Positions 43,252 to 53,074 of a stretch of DNA of 64,000 nucleotides are shown piece after piece. Numbering within the stretch: position 1 is the stretch's first letter; the number at the start of each line of letters is the position of its first letter. The translations under genes were made by a program, and so were the position numbers. The notes below the pieces were generated by a model that saw nothing but the letters and a program-made list of their open reading frames with translations, made no database searches and had not been told where the DNA came from. Origin of the DNA: Alphaproteobacteria bacterium (GTDB lineage: Bacteria > Myxococcota_A > UBA796 > GCA-2862545); the NCBI GenBank assembly GCA_020632915.1, contig JACKEP010000005.1, positions 340,659 to 404,658 on the forward strand. The letters are read 5' to 3'.

Positions 43252-43941
43252 CTACTGCCCGGCGGCGTCGGGTGGGGCGCCGTCGCGGAGCACTGCCGCG
43301 ATGTCGGCGACGAGGTCGGCGTTGTAGACGGCGTCCTTCTCGGAGAACTCGCCGCGCTGGTCGGCGACGCTGACGTTGACGAAGATCTCTGAGGCGTGGC
43401 CCCCGCGCTCGAACGTCCACTTCGACGCGTCCCACGTGCCGGTGCCCGAGAACGAGCCCCCGTCGCTGCGCGCGGCGTGCTCCGCGAGCACCACGGCGGT
43501 GGCCTCCAGACGGCCAGGGGAGGTGCCAGGGTCGCCCGCCGGGACGGGCGCGTGCAGGGCGGCGCCGAGTGCTGTGGCCAGTCCCGCGCCGTCGGCCGGG
43601 GTCGGCGCAGCGAGCACCGCCTCCTGCATCACCATCGTCGACCCACCGAGATCGAACCGTCCGGTCTCGTGCCAGCCGAGGACGAACGCCACGCCGTCGG
43701 CGGTCTTGGCGTCGACGAAGGTCCAGTCGCCGCCGTCGGCGTGCCACGGCGGCGCGTCGGTGGCGGTCTGCCCGCCGTGGACCGCCGCGATCGTGAACGC
43801 CAGCGTGCCGGGCGTGCCCTCGCCGAAGTGGGCCTGGGCCACGGTGCCGTCGCCGACGGCGTCGGCGGTGCCCGAAGGCGCGGACGAGGCGGGTGGGGCG
43901 CCGCCGCAGGCTGCGAGGAGGAGGGCGAGCACGAGCGACAT
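43252..43941 (-). CDS. Lipoprotein, unknown function
   Basis: A 229-residue protein. ATG 43941 follows GAGGTTCC and gives the compact signal MSLVLALLLAACGGAPP with lipobox LAAC; longer upstream starts would place the signal internally. The body has WHADGGDWTFVDAK, FVLGWHETGRFDLGGSTMVMQE and GTGTWDASKWTFERGGHASE, suggesting a beta-sandwich. Function unknown. It is convergent with the membrane protein at 42610 (24 bases between stops) and divergent from the small gene at 44078. Confidence 0.65.
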   Translation of the reverse strand: MSLVLALLLAACGGAPPASSAPSGTADAVGDGTVAQAHFGEGTPGTLAFTIAAVHGGQTATDAPPWHADGGDWTFVDAKTADGVAFVLGWHETGRFDLGGSTMVMQEAVLAAPTPADGAGLATALGAALHAPVPAGDPGTSPGRLEATAVVLAEHAARSDGGSFSGTGTWDASKWTFERGGHASEIFVNVSVADQRGEFSEKDAVYNADLVADIAAVLRDGAPPDAAGQ

Positions 43942-44077
43942 CGGAACCTCGGGGAGGGGGACAGGCGGACGGTGGCACGGACGGCGTCGCGCCGCCATCC
44001 CCGACGCGGGTGCCGGGCGGGCGGCACACGAGCGGGCCTCAGATCGCGGTAGGCTCGGCCGCACGGCGGGAGCGACG

Positions 44078-44341
44078 ATGTCGGACCACCACACGCGGGT
44101 CGAGGTGCGCGTCGGCACCGAGGTCGAGCCGACCACGCTCGCCGACCTCGACGACGGCATCCGCTGGCTCGCGGGGGCTGGCCACTGCGACGCTGCGCGC
44201 GCCCACCTGGTGGTGTTCCGCGAGCGGGCGACCGCCTTGTGGAACGACGAGGGACCCACGTCACGCGAGGCCGTGGAGGTCGACGACGCGTTCGTGCGCG
44301 CCGCGGACGCCGTGGAGGCGGCCTGCGGCGCGGCGCCATGA
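44078..44341 (+). CDS. Small acidic protein, unknown function
   Basis: An 87-residue protein; ATG 44078 follows CGGGAGCGACG. It has no signal or membrane segment. It looks helical (LADLDDGIRWLAGAGHCDAA, AVEVDDAFVRAADAVEAAC). No family recognised. The gene lies between a divergent lipoprotein gene and the convergent ArsR-type regulator, whose stop is 12 bases away. Confidence 0.45.
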   Translation: MSDHHTRVEVRVGTEVEPTTLADLDDGIRWLAGAGHCDAARAHLVVFRERATALWNDEGPTSREAVEVDDAFVRAADAVEAACGAAP

Positions 44342-44353
44342 CGGCGCGGCCCG

Positions 44354-44908
44354 TTACACGCGGACGTAGCGCTCGCCCGCCGCGTCGCGCGTCATCAGAC
44401 CGTGGTCGATGAACCCGCGTCGGAGGGTGGCCACGTCGTCGGTGAGGGGCTTGAGGCGCTGGTTGATCTCGGCCTCGCTCCAGGCGCCGTCGGCCTCGAA
44501 CAGGCGCAGCGCGTGGCGCAGCACCACCTCGAACTTCTTGCGCTTCATCGGAACGGCCTTGAGCCGCCCGCGCTCGTCGAGGAAGGTGGACAGCACCTTC
44601 TGCTCGTACGGATCGCCCGAGATCGTGGCCATGTCGAGCAGGGCCTCGCGGGACTGCAGCGCCTTCGCGCGGGCGTGGAGGGCGTCCAGGTCGAGCGCAT
44701 ACACGTGGTAGTGCCCGCTGGCCTCGGCGCGGACGAGCCCGGCTTCGACGAGCTTGCCGAGGTGGTGCGACACCGTGGACGCGCGCAGGTCGAGCACGGT
44801 GGCGAGCTCCTCGACGCTGTGCGGGCGCAGCGCGAGCAGACCGACGAGGCGCAGGCGGCTCTCGTCGGCGAGGGCCTTGAGGAAGGGGACGAGGTCGAGT
44901 TCTGGCAT
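44354..44908 (-). CDS. ArsR-family regulator with C-terminal DUF2087 domain
   Basis: A 184-residue protein. The N-terminal winged helix-turn-helix (MPELDLVPFLKALADESRLR, then HSVEELATVLDLRASTVSHHLGKL) is ArsR type without the metal-binding Cys pair. Residues about 100-184 match DUF2087: RGRLKAVPMKRKKFEVVLRH, WSEAEINQRL, DDVATLRRGFIDHGLMTR and a final YVRV. ATG 44908 follows GGAGATCATC. A perfect palindrome (44921-44940) lies 12 bases upstream, so it probably represses itself. The inducing signal is unknown. Confidence 0.88.
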   Translation of the reverse strand: MPELDLVPFLKALADESRLRLVGLLALRPHSVEELATVLDLRASTVSHHLGKLVEAGLVRAEASGHYHVYALDLDALHARAKALQSREALLDMATISGDPYEQKVLSTFLDERGRLKAVPMKRKKFEVVLRHALRLFEADGAWSEAEINQRLKPLTDDVATLRRGFIDHGLMTRDAAGERYVRV

Positions 44909-44920
44909 GATGATCTCCAC

Positions 44921-44940
44921 GTTTCGACACCTATCGAAAC
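44921..44940. promoter_or_regulatory. Probable operator of the ArsR/DUF2087 regulator
   Basis: GTTTCGA-CACCTA-TCGAAAC, a perfect inverted repeat with seven-base arms and a six-base spacer, just upstream of the regulator's start. Read on the minus strand, TTGCGC about 15 bases upstream of GATAGG could be a promoter overlapping the palindrome, which fits autorepression. Confidence 0.65.
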
Positions 44941-44973
44941 GTGTTGACGCGCGCAACCCGTCAGCGCATCCAC

Positions 44974-45007
44974 CGCGGACCCACGGTGGACGCGGACCCA
45001 CGGTGGA
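44974..45007. repeat. Perfect 17-base tandem duplication
   Basis: The 17-mer CGCGGACCCACGGTGGA occurs twice head to tail (44974-44990 and 44991-45007), between the ArsR gene and the downstream end of the sulfatase-like gene. CCACGGTGG within each copy is partly self-complementary. Function unknown. Confidence 0.7.
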
Positions 45008-45060
45008 CGGAGAGGGCGCGTGCGGCCGGGCCCGGGGGGCGGTTGCCTGCCGGGCCGGCG

Positions 45061-46656
45061 CTACTCGACGTACCCGAGGGCCGCGAGCTCCGCGACGCGA
45101 CCGCGGTCCTTGGCCTTGCCGCGGATGCGGGCGAGGTGGTCGGCCTGCTCCTTGGCGAACGCCTCGAGCTTGGCCTTCCACGGGTGGTTGCCGATGGCCT
45201 CGTGACCGAGCTCGCCGGGGTCGGTGGACAGGTCGAAGTGGTAGAACGACCCCTCGAACCACACGACCTTGTCGGTGTTGGTCTTCCACAGTGCGGCCAT
45301 GTCGGCGCACACCTTGACGTCCATCTCGCGCCGCTTCGACACGGAGTTGGCCACGATCGGCGTGGCCGGGAGCTCGCCGGTGGACACGAGGTGGAAGGCG
45401 TTGATCGCCGAGAACGGCTCCGGCAGCTCCAGCGCCTCCTTGCGGGAGGTGTCGAAGTAGACGAACGGCACCTTCACCACCGGCTCCCACACGTAGCAGC
45501 CGTGGCGCAGCAGCTGGTGCTCGCCCAGGAACTCGCCGTGGTCGGCCGTCAGCACGAAGCGGAAGCCGTTCTCCAGCCAGCCCTCGCGACGCAGCAGCGT
45601 CATGATCTGGGCGACGTCGTGATCGGCCCGCCAGATGCCGTAGTCGTAGCCGTTGCGGATCTGGCGCAGGTAGGCGCGCTCGGCGTCGGGCTCGAGCTCG
45701 TGGCGGATGAACTTGTGGTAGACCGAGTTCTGGTTCTTCTCGAAGACGTCGAACTCGAGCTCGGGCTGGGGCGGCACCCAGTCCATCCCGCGCGGGACCT
45801 CCGGGTAGGGGTCGTGGGCGTCGAGGATGTTGACGAACAGGAAGAGGGGCTTGTCGGGGTCGGCCTTCTTCTCGAGGACCTTCTTGACGGTGCGGGCCAC
45901 GTCGTCGCCGCGCATGCCCTGCAGGCCGTTGCCGATGGCGACGAACTCGAAGCCGCGCTGCAGGCCGCTCTTCTCGGACAAGGTGGGGTTGGCGGCCACC
46001 ATGAGCGACTGGTAGCCCTGGTCGCGCATGATCTCGGACAGCACCGGGGTGGTGGCCTCGTAGGTGTGGCCCATGCTGTCGGACTCGTGCACCGGCACCG
46101 TCTGGCCGGTGAAGTACGAGGCGTGGCTCGGGATCGTCCACGTGCCCGGCGAGTAGGTGTGGCAGGAGTGCGACACCAGCGACCGCTCGGCGAGCGTGTC
46201 GAGCCAGGGCGTCGTGGGGCGCTCGTAGTCACACAGGCTGGTGTGGTCGGCGCGCACCGTGTCGAGGATGAAGAAGATGACGGTGGGGCGGCCGCCGCCC
46301 TTGGGATCGGGCCGGGGTTCCTTGACCGGCTCGGGGCGCTCCGGCCGCTCGCCGCGCTCGCGTCGGCGCACGGGCACGTCGGAGTCGACCGGGACCTCCT
46401 CCTCGCCCCAGTCGTCGTCGTCGAAGACCTGCTGGTTGGGTGCGTCCTCGGGGGCGTAGGCCTTGGCGGCGGCGTCGTCGGCGGCCACGGCGTCGTCGGC
46501 CACCGCCCCGTCGTCGGCGTCGTCGGCGGGCGCGACCTCGTCGACCGGCGCGGCGGCCATCGGCGCGTCGTCGTCGGCGGGCTCCAGCGGCGCCGACGGA
46601 CCGCCGCAGGCGGCGAGCAGGGCGAGGAGGGGCAGGGGGGTCGCGGGGCGCAGCAT
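45061..46656 (-). CDS. Sulfatase/alkaline phosphatase-fold lipoprotein with Thr nucleophile
   Basis: A 531-residue protein; signal MLRPATPLPLLALLAACGG with lipobox LAAC (Cys17). Residues 20-120 are a low-complexity acidic Ala/Asp linker and a basic Arg/Glu/Pro stretch. The catalytic domain follows: metal site ILDTVRADH (Asp132), then SPGTWTIPSHASYFTG in place of the CxPxR sulfatase motif, with Thr174 the likely nucleophile. VLTADHGEFLGEHQLLRHG gives the second metal site. It is therefore probably a phosphoryl- or other group-transferring hydrolase rather than a formylglycine sulfatase. The C-terminus VAELAALGYVE recurs in the related gene at 50044. Confidence 0.82.
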   Translation of the reverse strand: MLRPATPLPLLALLAACGGPSAPLEPADDDAPMAAAPVDEVAPADDADDGAVADDAVAADDAAAKAYAPEDAPNQQVFDDDDWGEEEVPVDSDVPVRRRERGERPERPEPVKEPRPDPKGGGRPTVIFFILDTVRADHTSLCDYERPTTPWLDTLAERSLVSHSCHTYSPGTWTIPSHASYFTGQTVPVHESDSMGHTYEATTPVLSEIMRDQGYQSLMVAANPTLSEKSGLQRGFEFVAIGNGLQGMRGDDVARTVKKVLEKKADPDKPLFLFVNILDAHDPYPEVPRGMDWVPPQPELEFDVFEKNQNSVYHKFIRHELEPDAERAYLRQIRNGYDYGIWRADHDVAQIMTLLRREGWLENGFRFVLTADHGEFLGEHQLLRHGCYVWEPVVKVPFVYFDTSRKEALELPEPFSAINAFHLVSTGELPATPIVANSVSKRREMDVKVCADMAALWKTNTDKVVWFEGSFYHFDLSTDPGELGHEAIGNHPWKAKLEAFAKEQADHLARIRGKAKDRGRVAELAALGYVE

Positions 46657-46917
46657 GGCGTCAGGGCCTCCGGCCGGCGCGTGCGTGCCGGCCCAGCGGG
46701 GAGGTAGCCCGTCCGGGACGGCGACGACACCGCCCGGGTGGATGCCGGTGCGCACCGTCGTGCGCGGTGAAGGCGCGGGCCCGACGCGCGGCGTCGTCGG
46801 GCGAGGATCGCGGCAGACACCGGATCGACGGCGGTCGGCCCACGCGGCGATGGATCTGTGCGCCCCGATGCCGTACACGGGCCGCGCCCGGGGGGTGCTG
46901 CCGGGCGAGGAGGTTCC

Positions 46918-48186
<1,269 letters not shown>

Positions 48187-48199
48187 GGAGGGCGGTCCG

Positions 48200-48541
48200 A
48201 TGAAGATGGTGGTGGCGATCATCCAGCCGGACAAGCTCGACGAGGTGCGTCAGGCCCTCGTCGACGCCGAGATCACCCGCATCACCGTGAGCCGCGTGGC
48301 CGGACACGGTCGCGCCCGCGACCTGGAGCTGTACCGTGGCCAGGAGATCGTGCCGGGGCTGTCGCCCAAGGTGCGCCTGGAGATCGCGGTCAACGACGAC
48401 TTCGTCCAGCCGACGGTCGACGCGATCCTGTCGGCGGCGCAGCACGGCTCGGGCGTGATCGGCGACGGGAAGATCTTCGTGATGCCGCTGGAGATGTGCA
48501 TCCGCATCTCCAACGGGGAACAGGGCGGCGACGCGATCTGA
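48200..48541 (+). CDS. glnK: PII signal transduction protein, GlnK type
   Basis: A 113-residue PII protein that gates AmtB and senses nitrogen and energy status. The core matches PII: MKMVVAIIQPDKLDEVRQAL, GHGRARDLELYRG in the T-loop, and IGDGKIFVMPLE. The T-loop is atypical: Tyr45 (equivalent to Tyr46) is kept, but the site equivalent to the uridylylated Tyr51 is Ile50, in GQEIVPGLSPK. Control by uridylylation is therefore unlikely. The N- and C-terminal nucleotide-binding parts look intact. It lies 13 bases after amtB. Confidence 0.93.
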   Translation: MKMVVAIIQPDKLDEVRQALVDAEITRITVSRVAGHGRARDLELYRGQEIVPGLSPKVRLEIAVNDDFVQPTVDAILSAAQHGSGVIGDGKIFVMPLEMCIRISNGEQGGDAI

Positions 48542-48598
48542 CCCGCGCGCGGGCCGCGGCGGCGTGTCCGACGGCGCGTCGCCGCGCCGTGTCCGGGC

Positions 48599-50047
48599 CT
48601 ACTCGCCCTGGTCCTTGCCCTTGCGGGCGCTCAGCTGCCCCGCGACCTCGCGGACGAAGCCGAGCGCGGGGTGGCCGCTCGCCGAGCGTGGCGACGTCTC
48701 GCCGGCGTCGCGTCCGAGGTCGTAGGTGGACAGCGTGCCGTCCTCCCACGTCAGCTTCGGTTGACCCGCTACCCAGGCGCTCACCATGGTGGTGCCGAGG
48801 CCCTCCTTGACCGCGCGGGACACGGAGAAGACCGGCGGGGCGTCGTCGGGCAGGGCGCCGCGGGCGACGAGGTCGTAGGCCACGACCGACGACAGGGGAC
48901 CGTCCAGGTCGGGCCGGTCGTCGCCGTGCAGCTCCGTGTCGAGGAACAGCATCGGCACGCGGACGCCCGCCTCCCACGTGCCGGAGGCCTCGCCGAGCAG
49001 GCCGTGCTCGCCGCCGAACAGGCCGTGGTCGCCCACGGCGACCAGACGCATCGAGCGCATCGGGCGCCCCTGGCGCTGCAGCACCTCGAGGATGCCGCGC
49101 AGGTCGTCGTCGGACAGCTCGACGCCGCGGGTGATGCCCTGGTTGACCCGCAGCAGGAAGCGCTGCCGCTCGTCGAGCGGGAGGCGGTCGGCGTGGAAGC
49201 GCCGCCAGGCGTCGGTGGGCTTGCCGTCGTCGTCGACGAGCATCAGCTTGTTCTGGGCCAGGCCCCACGACTTGTTGGGGACGGGCGGCAGCGGATCCGA
49301 GGCGTCCTGCGTGTGGACCACGAGGAACAGGGGGCGGTCGGCGTCGGCGCGCTCCAGCAGCTGTTCGAGGGCCTCGGACAGGTAGGGGTAGCGCATGGCC
49401 GTGCGGCTGCCGGCCACCCGGACCACGTCGAAGCCCTTCTCGACCCCCGCCCCTCGCATCGCGGGGTCGGCCGACAGCAGCATCGTCTGGTAGCCGGCGG
49501 CCTTCATCACGCCGACCAGGGCGTGGGGCCCATCCTCGGCGGCGGGCGCGGCGTGGTAGACCGACCGCCCCTTGAGGATCGAGCGGACGGCGGGGACGGT
49601 CCACGAGCTGGGCGCGTAGACGTCGCAGCCGAGCACCGCCTCGTGCTCGTCGATCAGGCGGTGGACGAGCGGGGACAGATCCGTGGGTGCGCCACAGGCG
49701 CCGACGCGCGCGGCGCCGACGCCGCCCTGGATCACCAGGACGACGGTGTAGCGCTGGTCGGGGCGCAGCTCGGGGATCGCGGCGCGGCGTGGCGCGGCGT
49801 TCTCCGGCGGCGCGGACGGCGCGGCGGCGTCGGTGTCGATGGCCGTGGCCGGCGCGGGCGCGACCTCGTCGTAGGCTTCGGGCGCATCGGCCGGGCCCTG
49901 CGGCGCCTCGTCGACCGCGGCGTCGTCGGGGGCCGCGTCGGGCTGTGCCGTCGGCGTGCCGCAGGCCCCGAGCAGGGCGAGCGCGAGCAGCGCGGGGCGC
50001 GAGGGGGCGAACGGCAGGCAGGCGGCAGCGGTCGTGGACGGCCTCAA
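48599..50047 (-). CDS. Sulfatase-fold lipoprotein with decayed first metal site
   Basis: A 482-residue protein. The start is TTG 50047, overlapping the stop of the upstream gene (TTGA) behind GGAGAAG. It gives a signal with lipobox LGAC (Cys29). A long Ala/Pro/Asp linker follows. The fold is shown by SSWTVPAVRSILKGRSVYH (Thr150 at the nucleophile position), MKAAGYQTMLLSADP and VGDHGLFGGEHGLLGE. The first metal site, normally DTxRxDH, reads VIQGGVGAARVGACG and has lost its acidic residues. It may be a non-catalytic binding protein. It is coupled to the paralogue at 50044. Confidence 0.72.
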   Translation of the reverse strand: MRPSTTAAACLPFAPSRPALLALALLGACGTPTAQPDAAPDDAAVDEAPQGPADAPEAYDEVAPAPATAIDTDAAAPSAPPENAAPRRAAIPELRPDQRYTVVLVIQGGVGAARVGACGAPTDLSPLVHRLIDEHEAVLGCDVYAPSSWTVPAVRSILKGRSVYHAAPAAEDGPHALVGVMKAAGYQTMLLSADPAMRGAGVEKGFDVVRVAGSRTAMRYPYLSEALEQLLERADADRPLFLVVHTQDASDPLPPVPNKSWGLAQNKLMLVDDDGKPTDAWRRFHADRLPLDERQRFLLRVNQGITRGVELSDDDLRGILEVLQRQGRPMRSMRLVAVGDHGLFGGEHGLLGEASGTWEAGVRVPMLFLDTELHGDDRPDLDGPLSSVVAYDLVARGALPDDAPPVFSVSRAVKEGLGTTMVSAWVAGQPKLTWEDGTLSTYDLGRDAGETSPRSASGHPALGFVREVAGQLSARKGKDQGE

Positions 50048-51624
50048 GGCTTCTCCGTGGCGTCGTCGACGTAGCCCAGCTGCTCGAGCTGGGCGGCGAG
50101 TGCGGGATCGAGGGTGGCGTCGGCGGCGCCGTGCCCCATCGCCTCCATCCGTGCGTGGCGCCAGTCGACGAGCGTGCGCATCAGCGGGGCGTCGTCGATC
50201 GGCGTGGCGGACAGCGGGTCGGCGTGGCGGTCGAAGCAGCCGGGGACGAACTTGCCCTTGTCCTTCTGCTTGTCGGTGCTGCCGAAGTCGGCCTGGCAGG
50301 TGCGGTCGGGCGTGAAGATCGCGGCGCGGGAGCTGCCGCCGAACCAGGTGTCGGACAGCACGTAGGGCCGGGAGATCACGTGCCCGTCGCCGCGGATCAA
50401 CGCGCTCTGATCGAGGCCATCCGTGGGGGCGTCGGCAGGCAGCGGGTCGCCGACGAGCCCGAGGATCGTGGGCAGCACGTCGACCTGGCTCGCCGGACCG
50501 AGCACCACGTTGCCCACGGCGACCCCGGGACCGCGGAGCAGCCACGGCAGGCTCACCGTGGAGCTGCCGAAGTACTGGCCGTGGCCGAAGCCGTGGTGGT
50601 CGGGGAAGTTCATGCCCTCGCCGTGGTCGGCGACGAACACGAAGACGGTGTTGGTGGCGTCGTAGCCGAGCGCCTTCAGGCCGGCGTCGAGGTGGGCGAG
50701 GCCCTCGTCGAGCTGGTGGAGGTGGTAGCGGTACTGCGCGATGCGCGCGGGCAGCTCGGGATCGGCGTAGGGATCGAGCTTGTGGCCCTTGGCGTGGCGG
50801 GGCGCGTGGGCGTCGAAGACCATCATGCGCGCGAAGAACGGGCGCGTGTCGCCGGCCTCCTGCTGGGTCTTGAGCGCCCCGAGGACGGCATCGGCCACGC
50901 GCGTGGCCGACAGCGACGCCTTCCAGTTCGTGGGCAGGCCGGGCTGGTAGACGTCGTAGCCCTGGGCGAACCCGAACTCGGCGGCGAGGTTGGGGTTGGC
51001 GGTGGCGCCGACCGTCCGGTAGCCGCGGTCCTTGAGGTACTCGGCGAGCGTGGTGACGTCGTCGGGCAGGATGCGGTCGTTGCGGCGCGGCGACGGCTCG
51101 ACCATGTCGATCGACACGGCGTGGCGACCGGTGAGGATCGCGGTGGACGCCACGCGCGTCCACGGTGCCGCGGCCAGGAAGTCGTCGAACCGCGTGCCGT
51201 CGCGGGCGAGGCTGGCGAGGAACGGGGTGACGTCGTCGGGCGCGCCGTAGGGCGTGAGCTGATCGCGACGGACCGTGCACCCGATGACGAGCACCACGTT
51301 GGGGTGGTCGGCGGCCGGGACGGAGGTGACCGGCGGGAGGGCGGCGTCGAGCGGCGTGGGGGCGATGCGCGCCCACCAGGACCGCGGCGGGTCCATCGGG
51401 GAGTAGTCGTCGGGATCGGTGAGGGGATCGCCGCCGGTGCGCGCCTCCTCCTCGAGTGCGGGTCCGGCGTCGTCGTCGTCGGCCGCCTCGGCGCCTGCGC
51501 CCTTGGGATGCGCTGCCGCGCGGGACGCGGGCTCCGGATCCGGCGTGGACCCACCGCAGGCCGTCCACCCCAGCAGGGAGGCGGCGAGCAGGCAGGTGGA
51601 CACGCGGATCACGGACAGGGGCAT
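50044..51624 (-). CDS. Sulfatase-fold lipoprotein with altered active site
   Basis: A 526-residue protein; the signal MPLSVIRVSTCLLAASLLGWTACGG has lipobox TAC (Cys23). After an Asp/Glu-rich linker, the sulfatase-like domain has VIGCTVRRDQLTPYG, where the usual first metal Asp is Cys116, and AAPWTRVASTAILTGRHAV with Thr156 at the nucleophile position. FVADHGEGMNFPDHHGFGHG supplies the second metal-binding Asp-His. The C-terminal LEQLGYVDD resembles that of the gene at 45061. It is expressed ahead of the coupled paralogue. It could be a divergent phosphatase/sulfatase or a binding protein. Confidence 0.75.
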   Translation of the reverse strand: MPLSVIRVSTCLLAASLLGWTACGGSTPDPEPASRAAAHPKGAGAEAADDDDAGPALEEEARTGGDPLTDPDDYSPMDPPRSWWARIAPTPLDAALPPVTSVPAADHPNVVLVIGCTVRRDQLTPYGAPDDVTPFLASLARDGTRFDDFLAAAPWTRVASTAILTGRHAVSIDMVEPSPRRNDRILPDDVTTLAEYLKDRGYRTVGATANPNLAAEFGFAQGYDVYQPGLPTNWKASLSATRVADAVLGALKTQQEAGDTRPFFARMMVFDAHAPRHAKGHKLDPYADPELPARIAQYRYHLHQLDEGLAHLDAGLKALGYDATNTVFVFVADHGEGMNFPDHHGFGHGQYFGSSTVSLPWLLRGPGVAVGNVVLGPASQVDVLPTILGLVGDPLPADAPTDGLDQSALIRGDGHVISRPYVLSDTWFGGSSRAAIFTPDRTCQADFGSTDKQKDKGKFVPGCFDRHADPLSATPIDDAPLMRTLVDWRHARMEAMGHGAADATLDPALAAQLEQLGYVDDATEKP

Positions 51625-51692
51625 GGGCGGCTCCGTCGCGCCACCTTAATGCATCCCCACTTCCCGGGCGCCCCCGGGACTACGGGTCGGAC

Positions 51693-52301
51693 ATGGGACG
51701 CTTCCTCGTGCTCGAAGGCCTCGACGGGGCCGGCACCACCACCCAGGCAGCCCACCTCGCCACGTGGCTGCGCGCCCGTGGTCGCGGGGTCGTGGAGACC
51801 CGGGAGCCCACCGACGGGCCGGTCGGTCGGCTCATCCGGGCCACGCTGCGCAGGGAGGAGGGCGCACCCGCCGTGTCCACGCTGCCGTGGATGTTTGCCG
51901 CCGACCGGGCTGACCACCTGCAGCGCGTCGTGGAGCCGGCGCTGGCGAGCGACCGCGACGTCGTGTCCGACCGCTACCGGCCGTCGTCACTGGCCTACCA
52001 GTCCCTGGAGCTCCCGCTGGAGCGGGTCGACGCGCTCAACCGCTGGTTCCGCGCGCCGGACCTGCTGGTCTTCCTCGACGTGCCGGTCGAGGTCTGCGTC
52101 GCGCGCATCGTGGCCCGGGGCGCCGCGCGCGAGGTGTTCGAGGAGCAGGCGCTGCTCGAACGCATCGCGGCGGCGTACGACCGCGTGCTCGCGCACGAGC
52201 AGGCCGCTGGCGTGCGCGTGGCCCGGGTCGACGGTCAGGGCAGCGTCGAGGCGGTCGCCGCGCGGGTGCAGGCGGTCGTCGCCGCCCTGGACGCTGCGTG
52301 A
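51693..52301 (+). CDS. tmk: Thymidylate kinase
   Basis: A 202-residue dTMP kinase. The start MGRFLVLEGLDGAGTTTQ carries the P-loop, but the conserved Lys is Thr15 (GAGTTT rather than GAGKST/T). The remaining family signatures are present: TREPTDGP, the ADRADHLQRVVEPAL helix, and the DRYRPSSLAYQ motif. Length is normal. Its stop overlaps the GTG of lipB (GTGA). It lies divergent from the sulfatase-fold lipoproteins. Confidence 0.93.
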   Translation: MGRFLVLEGLDGAGTTTQAAHLATWLRARGRGVVETREPTDGPVGRLIRATLRREEGAPAVSTLPWMFAADRADHLQRVVEPALASDRDVVSDRYRPSSLAYQSLELPLERVDALNRWFRAPDLLVFLDVPVEVCVARIVARGAAREVFEEQALLERIAAAYDRVLAHEQAAGVRVARVDGQGSVEAVAARVQAVVAALDAA

Positions 52302-53050
52302 GCCCGCTCACGGTCGTGCGGCTGGAGGGCCTGTCCCCCTACACCGCCGTCCACCACCTCCAGGAGCGCCTGGTCGACCTGCGCCGCGCCGAGGCCCTCG
52401 GCGACGTGCTGCTGCTGCTGGAGCACCCCGAGACGATCACGGTCGGGCGGCGCAAGGAGGGGATGGCCGGGGTGGTGGCGCCGGGGCCGGTGCCCGTGGT
52501 GCCGATCGAACGGGGCGGTGAGGCGACGTGGCACGGGCCCGGCCAGCTCGTCGGCTACCCGATCGTGGCGCTCGACGGGCCTCGGCGCGACGTCCATCGC
52601 TACCTCGACGCGCTGGTGCAGGGCGTGGTCGACCTGTTGGCCGAGCTGGGCCTGTCGGCAGGGCGCGACCCCCGCAACACCGGCACCTGGATCGACGGCC
52701 GCAAGGTGTGCTCCGTCGGGATCGCCATCCGGCAGTGGGTGGCGTGGCACGGCTTCGCGCTCAACGTCGACGCCGCGCTCGACGGCTTCGCCCGGATCCG
52801 CCCGTGCGGCTTCGACGCCGACGTCATGACCCGACTCGCCGACCACCTCGATCCGTGCCCGTCGGTGGAGGCGCTGGTGGTGCCGATCGCGGGGCACGTC
52901 GCGGGCAGCCTGGGGACGCCCTGGGATGGGCGCGTGCACCGGGCCCGCGTGGCCGACACCTCCGATGCCGACGGCCTCGTCGACCGCCTCGTGACCCTGG
53001 CGTCCGCGGTGCCGTCCGCCGACGTTGACCCGCTCACCGGGGCTTCATAG
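52298..53050 (+). CDS. lipB: Octanoyl-[ACP]:protein N-octanoyltransferase
   Basis: A 250-residue enzyme that transfers octanoyl groups from ACP to lipoyl domains of 2-oxoacid dehydrogenases, the first step of lipoate synthesis. LipB motifs are LLLEHPETITVGRR, ERGGEATWHGPGQLVGYP, GRKVCSVGIAIRQWVAWHGF (catalytic Lys region) and RPCGFDADV (catalytic Cys). It starts at a GTG overlapping the tmk stop. No lipA is in the window. Confidence 0.95.
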   Translation: MSPLTVVRLEGLSPYTAVHHLQERLVDLRRAEALGDVLLLLEHPETITVGRRKEGMAGVVAPGPVPVVPIERGGEATWHGPGQLVGYPIVALDGPRRDVHRYLDALVQGVVDLLAELGLSAGRDPRNTGTWIDGRKVCSVGIAIRQWVAWHGFALNVDAALDGFARIRPCGFDADVMTRLADHLDPCPSVEALVVPIAGHVAGSLGTPWDGRVHRARVADTSDADGLVDRLVTLASAVPSADVDPLTGAS

Positions 53051-53074
53051 GGCAGGGCGAGCCCTGGAGCACCG

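Noticed and set aside
46657..46917. Sigma-54 promoter for amtB-glnK
   Set aside because: I searched by eye for TGGC-N8-TTGC and found no acceptable match in the upstream region.
48599..51568. A 989-codon frame joining the two downstream sulfatase-fold genes
   Set aside because: Its front part is a shadow of the gene at 50044-51624. The TTG overlapping that gene's stop gives a normal lipoprotein signal.
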